Source: Blasia pusilla (taxonomy: Eukaryota; Marchantiophyta; Marchantiopsida; Blasiales). From it: DNA of 64,000 nucleotides. The notes under the pieces are model-generated. The model ran no database searches and had not been told where the DNA came from. It worked only from the letters and a program-made list of their open reading frames with translations. A program made the translations under genes and the position numbers. Positions within the stretch are counted from its first letter, which is position 1; each line of letters starts with the position of its first letter. Positions 29,036 through 40,793 of this stretch are shown one piece after another. The stretch lies in NCBI GenBank assembly GCA_050084515.1, contig CM114275.1:2542001-2606000 (forward strand), given 5' to 3'.

Positions 29036-30674
29036 GAATTAGCAGTTCCTTGCAACGCCATCAATCTTTCCACCAGTACACGATATCTACACTTAAAACG
29101 ATCGCCGCCACCGAGAGCATTCATCCCATCGGCCTGGCTCCCACGGGTTCTATTGACAACTCAAGCATCCAAACTGCAACCTCAGTCTGAACTTACCATC
29201 TTCACACTCGAAGATGGAAGGGGGGAAACTCCGAAACAAATTCTCGACAATCCACGAAACATACCTTCATAGGTGGATGGAGAGCCTGAACTGAACCCTC
29301 CACCAGTATGCTGATAAATAATACCTGAGCCACACTGCTCCTTCATGCATCTAAGAAATACTCGGCCAAATTCATCACAAATAGGTGGATGAATTGCGCG
29401 ACGATTATGTGGGCGTGATGACCGAACAATTCTTTTTCAAAGGTCGAGTCAAGTAACTCATTTACTCCGTCAACTCGCCAATGTAACCCTTCAAAAGAAT
29501 CTGCTCTGCACAAAGTCGTGTTCTGTGCTCCATTTACCCGCGCATGACTCATGAATTCCAGCTCATGCCTTCTTCAGCACCCGGCGTTGTTCATTGCTTT
29601 TCATTTCTTTTCTTCTTGCACTAATTACACCTGCATAGAAGTTTACGGGCAGGTTTCCCGAATAGTGAATTCACATTGCAAAAATCTCAAAAATAGTCGA
29701 GTTCATAAACCCCAAACCAAAGCGCTCTAATTGTATACAATCAAATCACCAACTCGCTCTCAAATTTTCACGAAGGATTCTCTCAAAGCGGATTTCATGA
29801 CGCGCTTGATCGGACTCCTCTTTCACATCAACCGCACTTCCGATACCTCATTATTGAACTCAAAAAACTGCAAATGTAACGAAAGAGCCTCCGCATGCAT
29901 GAACCTCTCGACAATAGCGTTTTGAATAATTAAACCCTACACTGCTGTTCCTTGGCATCTTGCGATTCCAAAACTTCGACTCCCTTCCTACGTTACTGAA
30001 CCTCCAAACTCAATTATCCTGCTCTACTTACCAGTAACACCTTGACACCGCAAATTTTCGACAGATAATTCGGTTATACGAGAGACCTAATTTTCGACAA
30101 CAACTAATTCCTAAATTCAGAGAGCTCCTCGACACAGATTTTCAACCGCACCCCATCAATGCATTCCGCCTCAAATGAGTCCGCACTTCGCGGATTCTGC
30201 TCACTCTCTCTTCACTAGAGACCACTCATCGCTCTCATCCACCCAAGACCCGACCACATCGGCCACTTCAGAGCACAACACACCCTTTCGCTTTTCCGTC
30301 CATATTCAAGTTTATAGAACTGAAGTTTGGATTCCCGTCAATACCGTGTATCTACCCTAGTCCTTCTATGCGGGGAAGGCATGTAAAAGGGTGTTTCAAA
30401 TAAAAAGTTATACATTTTAAGGTGTACTATTTGAATTATTCATTGCCAACCAAATATACACTTGTTAATAATGACTTTGCCAAATTGGTTGTCCAAAATT
30501 TCTTCTAAGTTAATCAAAGAAATATGTTAAAGACCTAATTAGCTAAAAATGTCATATGTGCTTTGCTTGAAAATTTAAAGGGCATTTGGTAATATACATA
30601 AATATTATATTCTTATCATTATTGCTAGTAAGAACAATAGTGCCATGCATAGGTAGAGTGATCCTTAACTTGAT
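29036..30674. other. INTS1 upstream flank, no gene seen
   Basis: AT-rich and holds only short unconvincing ORFs on both strands. It must contain the INTS1 promoter and possibly a 5' non-coding exon, but I could not place a TATA box or start site. Confidence 0.5.
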
Positions 30675-30675
30675 A

Positions 30676-30887
30676 CTAGTAAGGTGCATGTGCGATGCAC
30701 GGGGAATAAATTTGTTTTCAAAAGCTAGCGTATGGCCCGTGAAGGGAAGAGATTAATGATGATGCACATAAATTCAAAAAAAAAAAATGCCCGTAATATA
30801 TGAAACATTTTCTTGCTGCCCAGTTGCCATGTGTCAAACAGAGAGGTGTTTGCAAATCAAGAAAACACTCTCCCATAATTATATAGA
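30676..30887 (-). mobile_element. Non-autonomous Helitron, copy 1
   Basis: On the minus strand it runs from TCTATATAATTATGGG to a terminal hairpin region (CCCCGTGCATCGCAC) and CTAG followed by T, the 5'-TC and 3'-CTRR signature of Helitrons. 212 bp, no coding potential. Confidence 0.7.
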
Positions 30888-30905
30888 TAAGGTGCCTTGT
30901 CACAA

Positions 30906-30942
30906 CTTTGCAGGATAGATCGAAGAGATCTATCCTGCAAAG
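30906..30942. repeat. Perfect 16-bp inverted repeat with 5-nt loop
   Basis: CTTTGCAGGATAGATC (30,906-30,921), loop GAAGA, then the exact reverse complement (30,927-30,942). It is followed by AAGGCGCCTT and CACTAGT, reminiscent of another Helitron-like terminus on the plus strand. Confidence 0.6.
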
Positions 30943-31517
30943 GCGCCTTCACTAGTAAAGGAGGACATGCTCATGAGGTCGATGATGACCTGCTGAGGTC
31001 TTGGGAAACCTGAGAGAGCAGGTTTTCCCTTCCTTTCGGCTCATTTGGAGCCATATAGAGAAATTTACTATTTTGGGTAAGTTTCCATGTTCTATAGAGT
31101 TGACTTACCACTTTGGGAAGTGGCCCTTGACCCGCTACAGCAGGTCAAGAGCCAAAAGGATGATCTGCGAGCATAGGTTACCGAGGAGAGAGTTTGGAAG
31201 AGGAAAGGGGGTATATCTCAAGGAGAGAGAGCTTGAGAGCTCATTCTCTCTTTGTTGAACCTCTTGGCATGAGTTGGGGGAGCTATAGTCCCTTGCCTTG
31301 TGAATGTAACCCAAACCTCCCATTAGGAGAGTGGGTTTGGTTTGACATTGAGAGAGAGTGCACACATTTAAGAGATATGGTGTTGAGCGAGATTAGATCT
31401 ATTCGATTGATTGGAGATATTTTGGTATTTCTTGTCTTGTTGTTTGGATGCCAGAAGTTAGCATGGGATCGTGCGTGTTTGTGTGTATGTTTGTCGACAG
31501 CGATGTGTATGCGCACG

Positions 31518-31729
31518 ACAGCCTGCACGATGCACGGGAAATAAAAAAGTGTTTGAAGAGCTAGTGTATAGCTCGTGAAGGGAAGAGAATAATGATGTTG
31601 CACATCAATTCAAATTTATTTTTTCTCTCTGCCCGTAGTATGTGAAACTTTATCTTGTTGCCTAGTTGCCATGTGTCAAGCAGAAAGGTGTTTGCAAATC
31701 AGGAAGGCACTATTTCATAATAATATAGA
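31518..31729 (-). mobile_element. Non-autonomous Helitron, copy 2
   Basis: Homologous to copy 1 (shared GCCATGTGTCAA and GGTGTTTGCAAATCA; 5' end TCTATATTATTATG). Its 3' end keeps the GTGCATCGTGCA hairpin but the CTAG is not clear. Confidence 0.55.
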
Positions 31730-31770
31730 TTTTCTGCCAATTGCCTAGCCCTCACAAAAGTATTTGAACA

Positions 31771-31975
31771 CTAGTGTGAAGCCCAAGCCATGTGTAGGAG
31801 TGAAGGACTAATCATGTTGCACACAAATATTTTTTCTTGCTGCTCGTGGAATATAAATTATTTTTTTTCTGCCCGCATAATAAGGTTATCTTAAATTTTC
31901 TTGATGCTTGATTGCAACATGTCAAACACATAGGTGTTTGCAAATCAAGAAGGCACTCTCCAAAAATAATATGGA
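31771..31975 (-). mobile_element. Non-autonomous Helitron, copy 3
   Basis: More diverged copy between a CTAG at 31,771 and TCCATATTATTTTTGG on the minus strand; keeps the GGTGTTTGCAAATCAAGA block. Confidence 0.55.
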
Positions 31976-32640
31976 TTTTTGTGGATGAAAAGAAACTCAT
32001 ATGGAGCTAAACTACAGTGTAGATTAGTTAGAGTACATCACTTCCTATAGAACTTTTTATTTTTACTTATAGTAACCCCCATGTATTTCTTTAGTAGTAT
32101 AGATGCAGTTTCAATTCAACGAGGATGTCAAAATATCCTATCCATTTCTACTCACAAATATTTGATTTGCAAACACATGGTAGTTGGATAGTGATAAAAT
32201 ATTTACGGCCTCTACATATACGTCTCTTCATTGGACATGTAATACATGTTCATTGGAGCTTATTGCAGGCCTTGCTCACATACACTTGAAGACCCCACTA
32301 ATACTTCATTAAACTCACCTTCTGCATCACATGTACATCACCTCGCAAGATTCAACTCTGCACAACCAGAAAAGTGACATTTACTGGTGATAGCTACCAA
32401 TTCCAAATCCTATCTAAAGTAAGTACAATATGGGAAGCTTCTCTAAACCAAACTCAAGCAGTAGGCCCAACCCAACTGTTTCCAGGAGAAGACACTTATT
32501 CAACAAAAGCAGATTGACAAAGTTCATAGAAGAAAAGTTGCTCTACTGAAAAGTTTTGCTTGTAGCCCACAATGCCAAGGTTGGCCTTTCATAGTTATGT
32601 ACATCAATTTGTTCACTATCAATAAAACAGATGCAATATT

Positions 32641-33306
32641 ATGGATAGTGTGGTTATGTGCAATATTGGAGCCCACACTCACGTATACACATGTGTCTAC
32701 TTGAATCTAATTGCAACCCACCATATGCTTTATGCAATGGCCGGTTTCTTAAAAGACTATATATCTCCCCAACCTAGTAAATTCTATGTATGTGACATTT
32801 ACATTGTAGATAAACTAGGCACGTATTTCAATGTATATATGACCCCATCCTACATCCGATCAATCCTAAGCATGGATCCTCTACAAATGCAACTTTTATC
32901 CATTGTCGATTCCATAATAGGTTTTGAGAGGAATTTCAATGGTTTTCATAGAGGCTTCTTCTCTATGGTCTCTCGTGCTAGACTTCCCTTTAGTAGGCTT
33001 CAACCCAGCCAACAAATCATAGGGCAACTACTCATATATACCACCAGCTTAAGGTTGATTATGTGCATTAGCCTACAAGTTAATCCACAGTTCAAAAATT
33101 ACAAAACCCTAAAAGAGCTACCAAACCTGTCATCTAGCTTGATTGTGCCACCTCCATCTTCAGTGCAAAGCATATTAAAGTCGTCTCCGAAGAAAGGCCA
33201 AGTTACTTACAATATGAACCATGACCCTTATCACCCTGAGCTCAACATCCTCCAAGATATAGCCTACTCCTTGCCTATTCAAAACGACTTCTACAAACAC
33301 CTATGA
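32641..33306 (+). CDS. Unassigned 221-codon open reading frame
   Basis: The longest frame between INTS1 and the large transposon. It is AT-rich, starts MDSVVMCNIGAHTHVY and ends PIQNDFYKHL. I recognise no domain, signal peptide or catalytic motif. It lies just left of the transposon boundary and may be the remnant of a mobile element or a chance ORF. Confidence 0.2.
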   Translation: MDSVVMCNIGAHTHVYTCVYLNLIATHHMLYAMAGFLKDYISPQPSKFYVCDIYIVDKLGTYFNVYMTPSYIRSILSMDPLQMQLLSIVDSIIGFERNFNGFHRGFFSMVSRARLPFSRLQPSQQIIGQLLIYTTSLRLIMCISLQVNPQFKNYKTLKELPNLSSSLIVPPPSSVQSILKSSPKKGQVTYNMNHDPYHPELNILQDIAYSLPIQNDFYKHL

Positions 33307-34178
33307 CAATGGGAGTATCTCTCTGCATTCATGCGCTTCGTTAAGAATTGACCTACTCACAGATGCCTCTAGTACATCTCTTGGCCCTAATCTCACAATA
33401 GAAACAACATCATTCCCATTGGGGGCTGGTATTCTGACAGGAGAGCGTAAGAGAGGAGAGTCTCTCTTAAAAAAAAAAGGCCAAATCCGCCTCCTCTCTT
33501 CAAAACTTTTTGACATATTTGAAATTTTTGTTTGCTTTAAAATTCAGGAAATCTTTAGAAGAGAGTATTTGGTGGTCCACATTTGGCCCTAAAAAAACCT
33601 CCTCTTTCCTGGGGGCGAGAAAAAAGGAGACATCATAAGACCACCCTAAACATTTTTCCATCACTCTCCATATGAGCCTAAGTTTCTTAACATTCCCTGT
33701 CTCGGTCAACAAAAAGCGGTGCCCTTGCTATTTTTGTTGGAGGACCACCCGGATGGGTACCTCTCTTTTTGCAGGGATTGTTGCCTGCATCATGGCCTCC
33801 CCTAAATTGCCCCAAAACCAACTTTCAGTCGGTTATGAATGGTGTCTACTCAAGACCAACTTTCTGAAATGTGAACAAATCAGATCCTTAGGCTGAGAAA
33901 CCGAGAAGCTGCACCCCTCCCAACCCGTAAGAAAGCTCACCATAAGAAAGGAAAGATTTTTTGAAGTGAATTTCTTCCACCCTGCACCCACGACGATCTA
34001 ACGGGTTGGGAATCCAAAATGGCAATCCGACAAGTAGTAGGAATCCTGCACATCTTAGACAAGAAAAGAAGCCTACAACTGGTTGGACGAATGAAGGGGA
34101 ACGAGCCAAAAGTCAAGAAGCCCGCCACAATGCGCCAGAAGTTGGTCTCACCGGGATAGAGTCCGATCACTCAAGCAG

Positions 34179-34205
34179 TCAACCTGTCGGAATCCGACAG
34201 GTTGC
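34179..34205. repeat. Palindrome copy, left arm
   Basis: CAACCTGTCGGA and its reverse complement; 13-bp half sites with a T-for-C change relative to the main family. Confidence 0.8.
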
Positions 34206-34407
34206 CTGGAAATGGTTAAAAAGTTGCATTGGGAAAAAAGCAAAGAGTCGGAATCATACGGGTTGCAGAATTGTAATTCGAGTAGCTAAAAGAACACAAT
34301 CCACAAGTCCAAAACATATTCCAGCAAACTTTTACAAACACCATTATGGGTTGAAAAAATCTCGTCCTTTATTACCTCCGAAGGAACCTCGGAAATGTAC
34401 ATTTGAC

Positions 34408-34728
34408 CTAGTCTATGATTTCTTCAGCCTCGTCATCTACAAATTTACTCCTAACTCTCTTCCGTGACAGTACCAAAGGAATGTCCTGGGATTCAAGTGG
34501 CTCCTCTGGCCGATTGTAGACGGGGATCGAAAATGTTGGCGAATTCGAGAGCCTTGGCCCCCCCCTAGGTACACCATAACGGTCCCATGTAACCTGTCTC
34601 GAGTCCCACCGCCTTCCTCGGCAGTATACCTTGTACGCTCTGCAATGTGACACCCATCGAGTATCAATATCTGCTCCGTTCCCGGTAATACCATTATGGC
34701 AACCGCACAGGTAGAAGGAATCCAACAC
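34408..34728 (-). pseudogene. Duplicated 3' end of the ParB-methylase gene
   Basis: Minus-strand frame ending LSRKRVRSKFVDDEAEEIID and stop. The segment 34,330-34,440 is homologous to 35,056-35,180, where a similar acidic tail (SREFFDNEAKDFIE) can be read. Both copies are followed upstream by a palindrome (34,179-34,205 and 34,845-34,872), so a ~0.7-kb unit is duplicated at the left arm of the transposon. Confidence 0.4.
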
Positions 34729-34844
34729 GTCTGAGAGAAGAAAAGAAGCCTACGCCTGCCTTTACGAGTTGAGGCGAAGGTGCCAAGGGAAGAAGCCCAC
34801 CAGACTGCCTCTTAAGTTGGACCAACAGGGAAAGGGTCCGATCA

Positions 34845-34872
34845 GGCAACCTGTCGGAATCAGACAGGTTGC
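34845..34872. repeat. Palindrome copy, left arm
   Basis: GGCAACCTGTC...GACAGGTTGCC; second copy, ~0.66 kb from the first in a duplicated context (both preceded by GTCCGATCA). Confidence 0.8.
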
Positions 34873-35219
34873 CTGGAGGTGGTAAAAAGGGTGCAGTGGT
34901 CAAAAAGCGAAAAGTTGCAAGGAGGAGAAATCCAACGGGTTGCAATGGTCAGAAAGTGAAAGTTGCAAGGAGGATAAATCCGACGGGTTGCAAAATAGAA
35001 GTCCGTGGAGTACATAGACGATCACATTCAAAAAGACAAAAAATGATCAGCAAACATTTACAAGCACCACCATCGTTCGAAATTTTTTTTTGCTTTATAT
35101 CATCCGAAAAAAGCTCGGAACTCTACATTTGATCTATTCTATGAAATCTTTTGCCTCATTATCAAAAAACTCCCTACTCCAAACGCTGCAGTCAAGCTGG
35201 GTCGTTGAGTTCTTTGAAC

Positions 35220-38200
35220 TCACTCGTCATCGTCCGAGAGCTCTTGCAAAATCACTTTCGGCCTTGCCCTCCCGATTTTGGGAATCGTTGGAAGTGACGA
35301 TGGAGTCACTTCCAAGGGTGGGTCTGGAACCGGAGCTCTCGGCTTCGGTGGAGAGTTGTACGCCCCAACGAGCCTTTTGTATTCTGCCTTTTCCTCCTTG
35401 CAAAGGTCAAACAGTTCCTGCCTTCCCTCAAGGCAGAGAATGTTCCTGCCACTCGGCCATGCGCCTTTGATACTTTCCCCTGAAAGTCCCACTAAGTCGA
35501 ACACCAAGTCACCCGGCCTTGAGCAGAGCTCGATGAGCGTTTGCATCAGAGCTCGCGACTTTTCCCTTCCTCCCAGAAGTGGGGTACTGTCTTGCATGTA
35601 AATTCCCGGGGGGGGGGATTGTACAAACTATCTAAGCTGTACCCATCTGAGCATGAATCCACAGGATCCTGGATCTTGAACACCTGGAAATTGTGCTCGG
35701 GCGAACGGCAAGCGAGAGCGTAGGAGTGGTCCATCTCAGAATCAAAGACGTTGGAAACAATGTCAAAAACTAAAGAAATCGCCTTGAGAACATTTTCAAT
35801 AACTGACTTTGGATCAACCTGTCGCTCGTCTGGACGATTCCGCCTCTGGCCTTGAATCTTCAGCCTCTCTTTGGGAAGACTCGGCGTCTGAATTTTTCCC
35901 TCCCCTCGCCTTGCCTTTGAGACCCGCTGTGGATTTGTCTTTGGCTGCGCGGACCTTGGAAGCCAACTCAACTGTCTCGTGGCCTGCTCTTCGCATCTCC
36001 TCCGAAGAAGTCTTCAGCCGACGAAATTGGGGATGTCGTCTTGTCCTGAGGCCACTGCATCATGAAGCACTCGTAAGTCCTTATCCGTGATGTCTTTAGG
36101 GTCATTGAAGTCGAGCCAAATGGGGCAATTCTCCACCTCCCAATCGGACATGTGCTGCCCCATCTCCACGTCGTACATGGAGAATGTCTCTGCATCCGGC
36201 CCCGAAGCCCACAATTTCAAGGCTACCGGTAATTTTCCCCACGCACTGCGTTCTTACATCGGACGAGGTACCTGAAGACCATCCGTTGGGCAGCTTTTAG
36301 TCGAACAAAATCGGACGTCTGCTCCTATAGATCTCACTTCTTCTTCGCTTGATCCCGTTTGTTCCCCTCTACTTCTTCGTCAAGCTCTGCCTGATGGAGG
36401 ACGCAAACCTTGAACATGGTCTTGAATCCTGGGTTTTGGTTGGCTTGTCCGGATGTCGTCGAGCCAAACCTCAAATCTCGAACTTTCAAGGTTTGCTTCC
36501 GGCAGAATCGGGCTCTAATCTTCGAGCTCCGCTGCATCATCGCCCAAAGACGGACTTCCCAATTACCCGTAACGCGTCCTAGAACGACCATTCACGTAGC
36601 CAATGCGAGATCACTGGATCGGACACACCCGGAGGATGGTGTGTCGCCCTCTTCTGGGCCTGTGAGCCCTCGAGACTGATTTTCATCAGTCGTATCCTCC
36701 TTAACTTGCTTATCTCGGAAAATGCAAACTGATGCACGCAATCCAGCGACACTTTCTCCCCAATCCGACCATGCGGATCTTCATCCCTCTTCCGCTGGCG
36801 CTTGATAATCGCCTTCAGCTCCTTGTAGAACTCCGGACCAAGTTCGGGGTTGAGAATGCTGATGTATCGCTGCATCTTGCTCGCCGTGTATTTCGTTGCA
36901 GCAGATACTACAGCTTGGATGAATTTGGCGCGCTTAGATGCAAATACCTTCTCCCTCCGCTCCAGCTCCAGTGCAGCGCTCTTCTTCGCGGCCTGTATCT
37001 TCGACCAACAAAGGATGGTTACGGCTGCATCTTGAGAAATAAACTTGTTTGCCCAAGTTTTCTTCTTAATCTAAGCACCTTTTGCAAGCATCTGATTGAC
37101 GAGGGCATCGCCCAAGAACCCCTTGTACTCTCCCGGGTGCGTCGTAAGCACCTCCCTCACCCGATCGCAGTCCTGGATCGAGTGGTGGGTGACATTCCCC
37201 TCCGATACAATCCTGCACATCCAAACACAACCCGTCAGGAAATTACATGGGTTCCTGCAACCCGTCGGACTCCGACGGGTCGTCATAGCTCAAGGTCGGA
37301 TTCTAGCAACGAGCTAAATGATGCAACCCGTCGGAGTCCGACGGATTGCATTCAGATTTGCTAATGCCTGGTAAGCAATCCGTCGGACTCCGACGGTTTG
37401 CTTTGGGCCAAAAACTAGTTAAATCTATGTTCAATCAAACAAGTCGTCGGAGTCCGACGAGTTGCAATCTTAAAAAAACATCCGAAAAAGCGTGTTGTCG
37501 AGCAACCCGTCGGAGTCCGACGAGTTGCTTTCGGCAAAAACAAACCTAACCCATTCATCAATCGAGCAACTCGTCGGAGTCCGACCAGTTGCGAAAGTGT
37601 TAAAGATACTCACGTGTTCATGGCATGCATTGCCATCTCCACCGTCGCCATGTGATGAGGGTATGGGTGAAGGACCACTGCCTTCACGTAGAAATGTGCC
37701 TCCAATGAGTTGGGACGCTCCTCCGCAAACTTGGTCCACGCCATGAACCTGTGATTTCCATCCCAGATGAAGAAATGTAGATTCCTCATCCAGCTGAATT
37801 CCGTGCCCTCAACTTGCCTTTTGAAGTCCTGGTCTCGCATCCTCTAGAATGTGTCGAGCTTTTCCAAGTCCTCCTTGGTAACCAGAGCTTGGGTTCCATG
37901 CTCGTCGTAAGGCTGAACATAGAAGGGAGGAAAGTCGTCGGCGTAGGGATCTTTGTCGCGCCGATTGTTTTACCCCGCGATGTCCTCGTCGGACTGAATT
38001 TCGCGGACGTATTCCATTGTCCGCAATCGGCAGAGTGGAATCCTTGGGGGGTTGTGGCCCTCCATGAGTGCCATCTGCTTTACCACCTTTCAGAACCAGG
38101 ACAAGATGAATAAGCTACACTGAATTCCCAATGAATTGCAATTCACATAATTTAAAAAACCCAGATCCTCTCTTACCCGCTCGAAAATGGGGTCGGTTTC

Positions 38201-38999
38201 TTGACCAGCTAACTTGTCTGAGATAGAGGCTGGCAAATCGATTGGAAACTTGTCGATCCGATAGACGTCAATGTCCTCCGCCGGGCTTGGAGTCGAGAAT
38301 GACTGCTCTCCGGCTTCTTCGGCCATGTCCACCATCTCCACGCTGGCGGTCCTCATGACCTCGTCGTCATTGATTTCAACTTCTGGCGTTTCCACTATGT
38401 TGATTGAGTCCCCGGACTTCGTGGGGGATATTTCCCGCATCTCAACACTTGCGGTTGGACGAGCTGGGCTATCGTCAATGGCTATCGCTTTTTCCCTCCT
38501 TGCTTTAGCCAATTCTGCCCTCCTCACCAACGCGTCCAGACGCTTCTTTTCTCTCTTTTCGTCGGCGATCCTTTTCTTCAAGGCCTGCGACGTCTCAGCC
38601 TCTGCGTTCTGTTTATCTAGCGCCTCTTGAACACGTCTCGCAAGAAGCACTTGGTTGTGCATCTCCACTTCCCTTTCCCGCTCCTCGATTTCCTGTTGCC
38701 TAATTTCATTCGCCGAACAAGGCCGTGAGAGAAGCCGGCGCAGAGTCCTAATGGACTTCGGAGTGAAGCTCCCAGACTTGTTGGCTTGTGATTTTTTCCT
38801 CGTCATTTTTTCCGGAAATGCCTCCACCTATGTCCACGACGAATCCCTTGATCAGTCGCCTTGTTGATGTCGAGATGGGAGCTCGAATCGCCTTGATGGG
38901 TAGCTCGAATTGTCCCGCGATCGCTCGGTCGAACCGTCTCGCTGACGTTGTGTCAAACGGTCTCGCTCTCGTTCCCTCCTATCGACTCGCGATGTGTCG
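35220..38999 (-). pseudogene. ParB-like domain plus DNA methyltransferase gene carried by the transposon (copy 1)
   Basis: Minus-strand multi-exon gene divergent from the transposase. In order: a charged coiled-coil region (38,827-38,178, with repeated ASVEM segments); a ParB-like domain, RIPLCRLRTMEYVREIQSDE, then FPPFYVQPYDE and HFFIWDGNHRFMAWTKF (37,610-38,085; DGNHR at 37,748-37,762); a basic helical stretch (37,225-36,715, ISILNPELGPEFYKELKAII); and near the C-terminus REKSRALMQTLIELCSRPGD, LVFDLVGLSGES, GRNILCLEGRQELF (35,600-35,430). The last block resembles motifs X and I of beta-class N4/N6 DNA methyltransferases (EKP...NPGDLVLDPFxGSGTT...GRxxIGIE). I did not find the DPPY motif IV; it should lie upstream in a poorly resolved exon near 36.0-36.3 kb. 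Defects: aligned start codon lost, TAA at 37,970, TAG at 37,844 and 37,071, and a 1-nt insertion near 38,812. ParB fused to a methylase is known in phages and bacteria; the reading here is my inference. Confidence 0.55.
37257..37592. repeat. Six palindromes in an intron of the ParB-methylase gene
   Basis: Copies at about 37,257, 37,323, 37,374, 37,439, 37,501 and 37,564, each based on CAACCCGTCGGA plus its reverse complement, 50-65 bp apart. Half-site changes are often matched on the other side (GCAATCCGTCGG, CAAGTCGTCGG, CAACTCGTCGG). They sit between the exon ending AMHAMNT and the exon starting RIVSEGNVTHHS. Confidence 0.85.
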
Positions 39000-39196
39000 C
39001 CGTGTGAAATGCCCCTTCGTATCTGATCAGCTGCTGCGCGGGAGAGTGAGGAGTGAGTAATGAAGATCGCGAAATGAGAAACCAAAAATGAGCGATTTCT
39101 GCCCTATTTATACTTTTCTAGCCGTTGGGCTGACCGTTGGGTCCCGTTGTCCTTTCGACGGCAACGTGCCGGATGTTACGGAAGTCCGGACGTGAA

Positions 39197-39785
39197 AAAT
39201 GGCAACCCGTCGGAGTCCGACAGGTTGCGCGGCTCCGCCATCTTGGGTACGTCGCCATGTGCGCGAGCAACCCGTCGGAGACCGACGGGTTGAGCGCCTC
39301 CGTCGTCTTCGGAAAACAACGCGAGGTACCCGCGCAACCCGTCGGAGACCGACATGTTGCGCGCCTCTGCCGTGTTTGGGCCGGGAACGGGACGTATCTT
39401 GGGCAATCCGTCGGAGACCGTTGGGTTGCATGCTTCCCTCATCAAGGGTTAAGAACGAGGGCTTCCCGTGCAAGTCGTCGGAGTCTGGCTGGCTGCACCA
39501 CAAGGCGAGGCCCTTGCGCAACCCGTTGGAGGGCGACGGGTTGCACGCCTCGCCGTCTTTGGGCTAAAAGGCGAGGCACCCGCGGAACTCATCGGGAACA
39601 CACGGTTTGCACGCCTCCGGCATCTTCGGGCAAGAAGGATCGGTATCCAAGCAACTCGTCGGAGAGCGACGGGTTGCTCGCTTCGACAATGTTTAGCAGA
39701 AGCGTGCAACTTGTCCGATGCGACGGGTTGCAAGCTTCGGTTAGCTTCGGGTAATTTTTGAGTTACCAGGACTCCAACGGGTTCC
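39197..39785. repeat. Palindrome array in the divergent promoter (copy 1)
   Basis: About nine degenerate units at a period near 65-70 bp. Each has a palindrome (GCAACCCGTCGGAG / CCGACGGGTTGC) followed by a spacer such as GCCTCCGTCGTCTTCGG. It separates the ParB-methylase gene (leftward) from the transposase start at 40,002 (rightward). The long ORFs running through it on both strands are artefacts of the repeat. Confidence 0.85.
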
Positions 39786-40001
39786 AAGTGTGATGCGCAA
39801 CCCTCTGCTTCCCAAATCCGGTAACATATTGCAACAAAATTGAATGTGTTCTGAAGGTGGATCCATTGTGTCGACAATGTCACCCACCGAATTCATCTTG
39901 TCGGTTAAAATCATCGGGAGTATCATTTCCTATTCACTATAAATTAAATATTCTCATTCTCATTCTCATTCTCAATCTCCTCCCCTTGGAATCTTCTTGG
40001 A

Positions 40002-40343
40002 ATGGATAATTATGTTAAGCTCACTTGTGGCAGTCATCTGGCGGCCCTTCCTCAATCGGAAATCATTCGACCCCAAGCTCGTGAGTCTTTCATAGTAGTG
40101 GATGAAAAATTTCTGTCTGTTCAATTTCTTCTTCAAATTGGAACCATCTTTGTATCCAAAGATGTTAGGGTGGACGGTACGGAAGACATAATAGGTGAGA
40201 CGGTCCAGCCAGTGACCTCAGACCGTAAAGTATGGAATCTCCTACCTCTAGCAAATAGTCAATACAGAGTTTACGGCCTGCCCCTGAATTCGTCTGTTTC
40301 CCAAGTAGATGGTCTAGAATTTCCTAGTGCTCCGAGCTCTAGG
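40002..40343 (+). pseudogene. Transposase N-terminus, truncated copy 1
   Basis: Starts MDNYVKLTCGSHLAALPQSE and reads without interruption through GTIFVSKDVRVDGTEDIIGE to DGLEFPSAPSS. There it breaks at an inverted repeat (40,317-40,349) and runs into another palindrome array. Copy 2 at 43,757 continues past this point, so copy 1 is a truncated duplicate. Confidence 0.7.
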
Positions 40344-40349
40344 AAATTC
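40317..40349. repeat. 11-bp inverted repeat at the duplication breakpoint
   Basis: GAATTTCCTAG (40,317-40,327), loop TGCTCCGAGCT, CTAGGAAATTC (40,339-40,349). In copy 2 the left arm and loop are present but the right arm is replaced by the normal coding continuation, so the right arm arose at the break. Confidence 0.7.
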
Positions 40350-40793
40350 GACGGGTTGAGCGCCTCCGTCATCTTCGGAAAACAACTCGAGGTACCCGTG
40401 CAAGCCGTCGGAGACCGACATGTTGCGCGCCTCCGCCGTGTTTGGGACGGGAACGGGACGTATTTTGGGCAATCCGTCAGAGACTGTTGGGTTGCACGCT
40501 TCCCTCATCAAGGGTGAGGAACGATGGCTTCCGTGCAAGTTGTCGAGTCTGTGGGCACCACCTGGCGACGCCCTTGCGCAACCCGTTGGACGGCGACGGG
40601 TTGCACGCCTCGCCGTCTTTGGGCTCAAAGGCGAGGCACCCGCGGAACTCGTCGGGAACAGACGGTTTGCACGCCTCCGGCATCTTCGAGCAAGAAGGAG
40701 CGGTATCCCAGCAAGTCGTCGGAGAGCAACGGGTTGCTCGCTTTGACAATGTTTAGCAGAAGCGTGCAACCCGTCCGATGCCGACGGGTTGCC
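40350..40793. repeat. Palindrome array between the two duplicated segments
   Basis: About seven units closely matching 43,068-43,505 (and more distantly 39,290-39,735); abuts the second copy of the ParB-methylase segment at 40,793. Confidence 0.8.

Noticed and set aside
29343-29552. 69-codon minus-strand ORF upstream of INTS1
   Set aside because: No similarity recognised and no splice signals linking it to exon 1; at best part of a 5' leader.
31194-31544. 116-codon plus-strand ORF and its antisense partners
   Set aside because: Overlaps the Helitron copy and has no domain or codon bias; likely chance.
36732-37364. 210-codon plus-strand ORF
   Set aside because: Antisense to the basic helical exon of the ParB-methylase gene; the minus-strand reading (ISILNPELGPEFYKELKAII) is more protein-like.
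37257-37592. CRISPR-like array (repeats with ~35-40 bp spacers)
   Set aside because: The repeats are full palindromes, vary between units and lie inside an intron of a eukaryotic transposon gene; the spacers are duplicated in copy 2. No cas genes, and the host is a plant.
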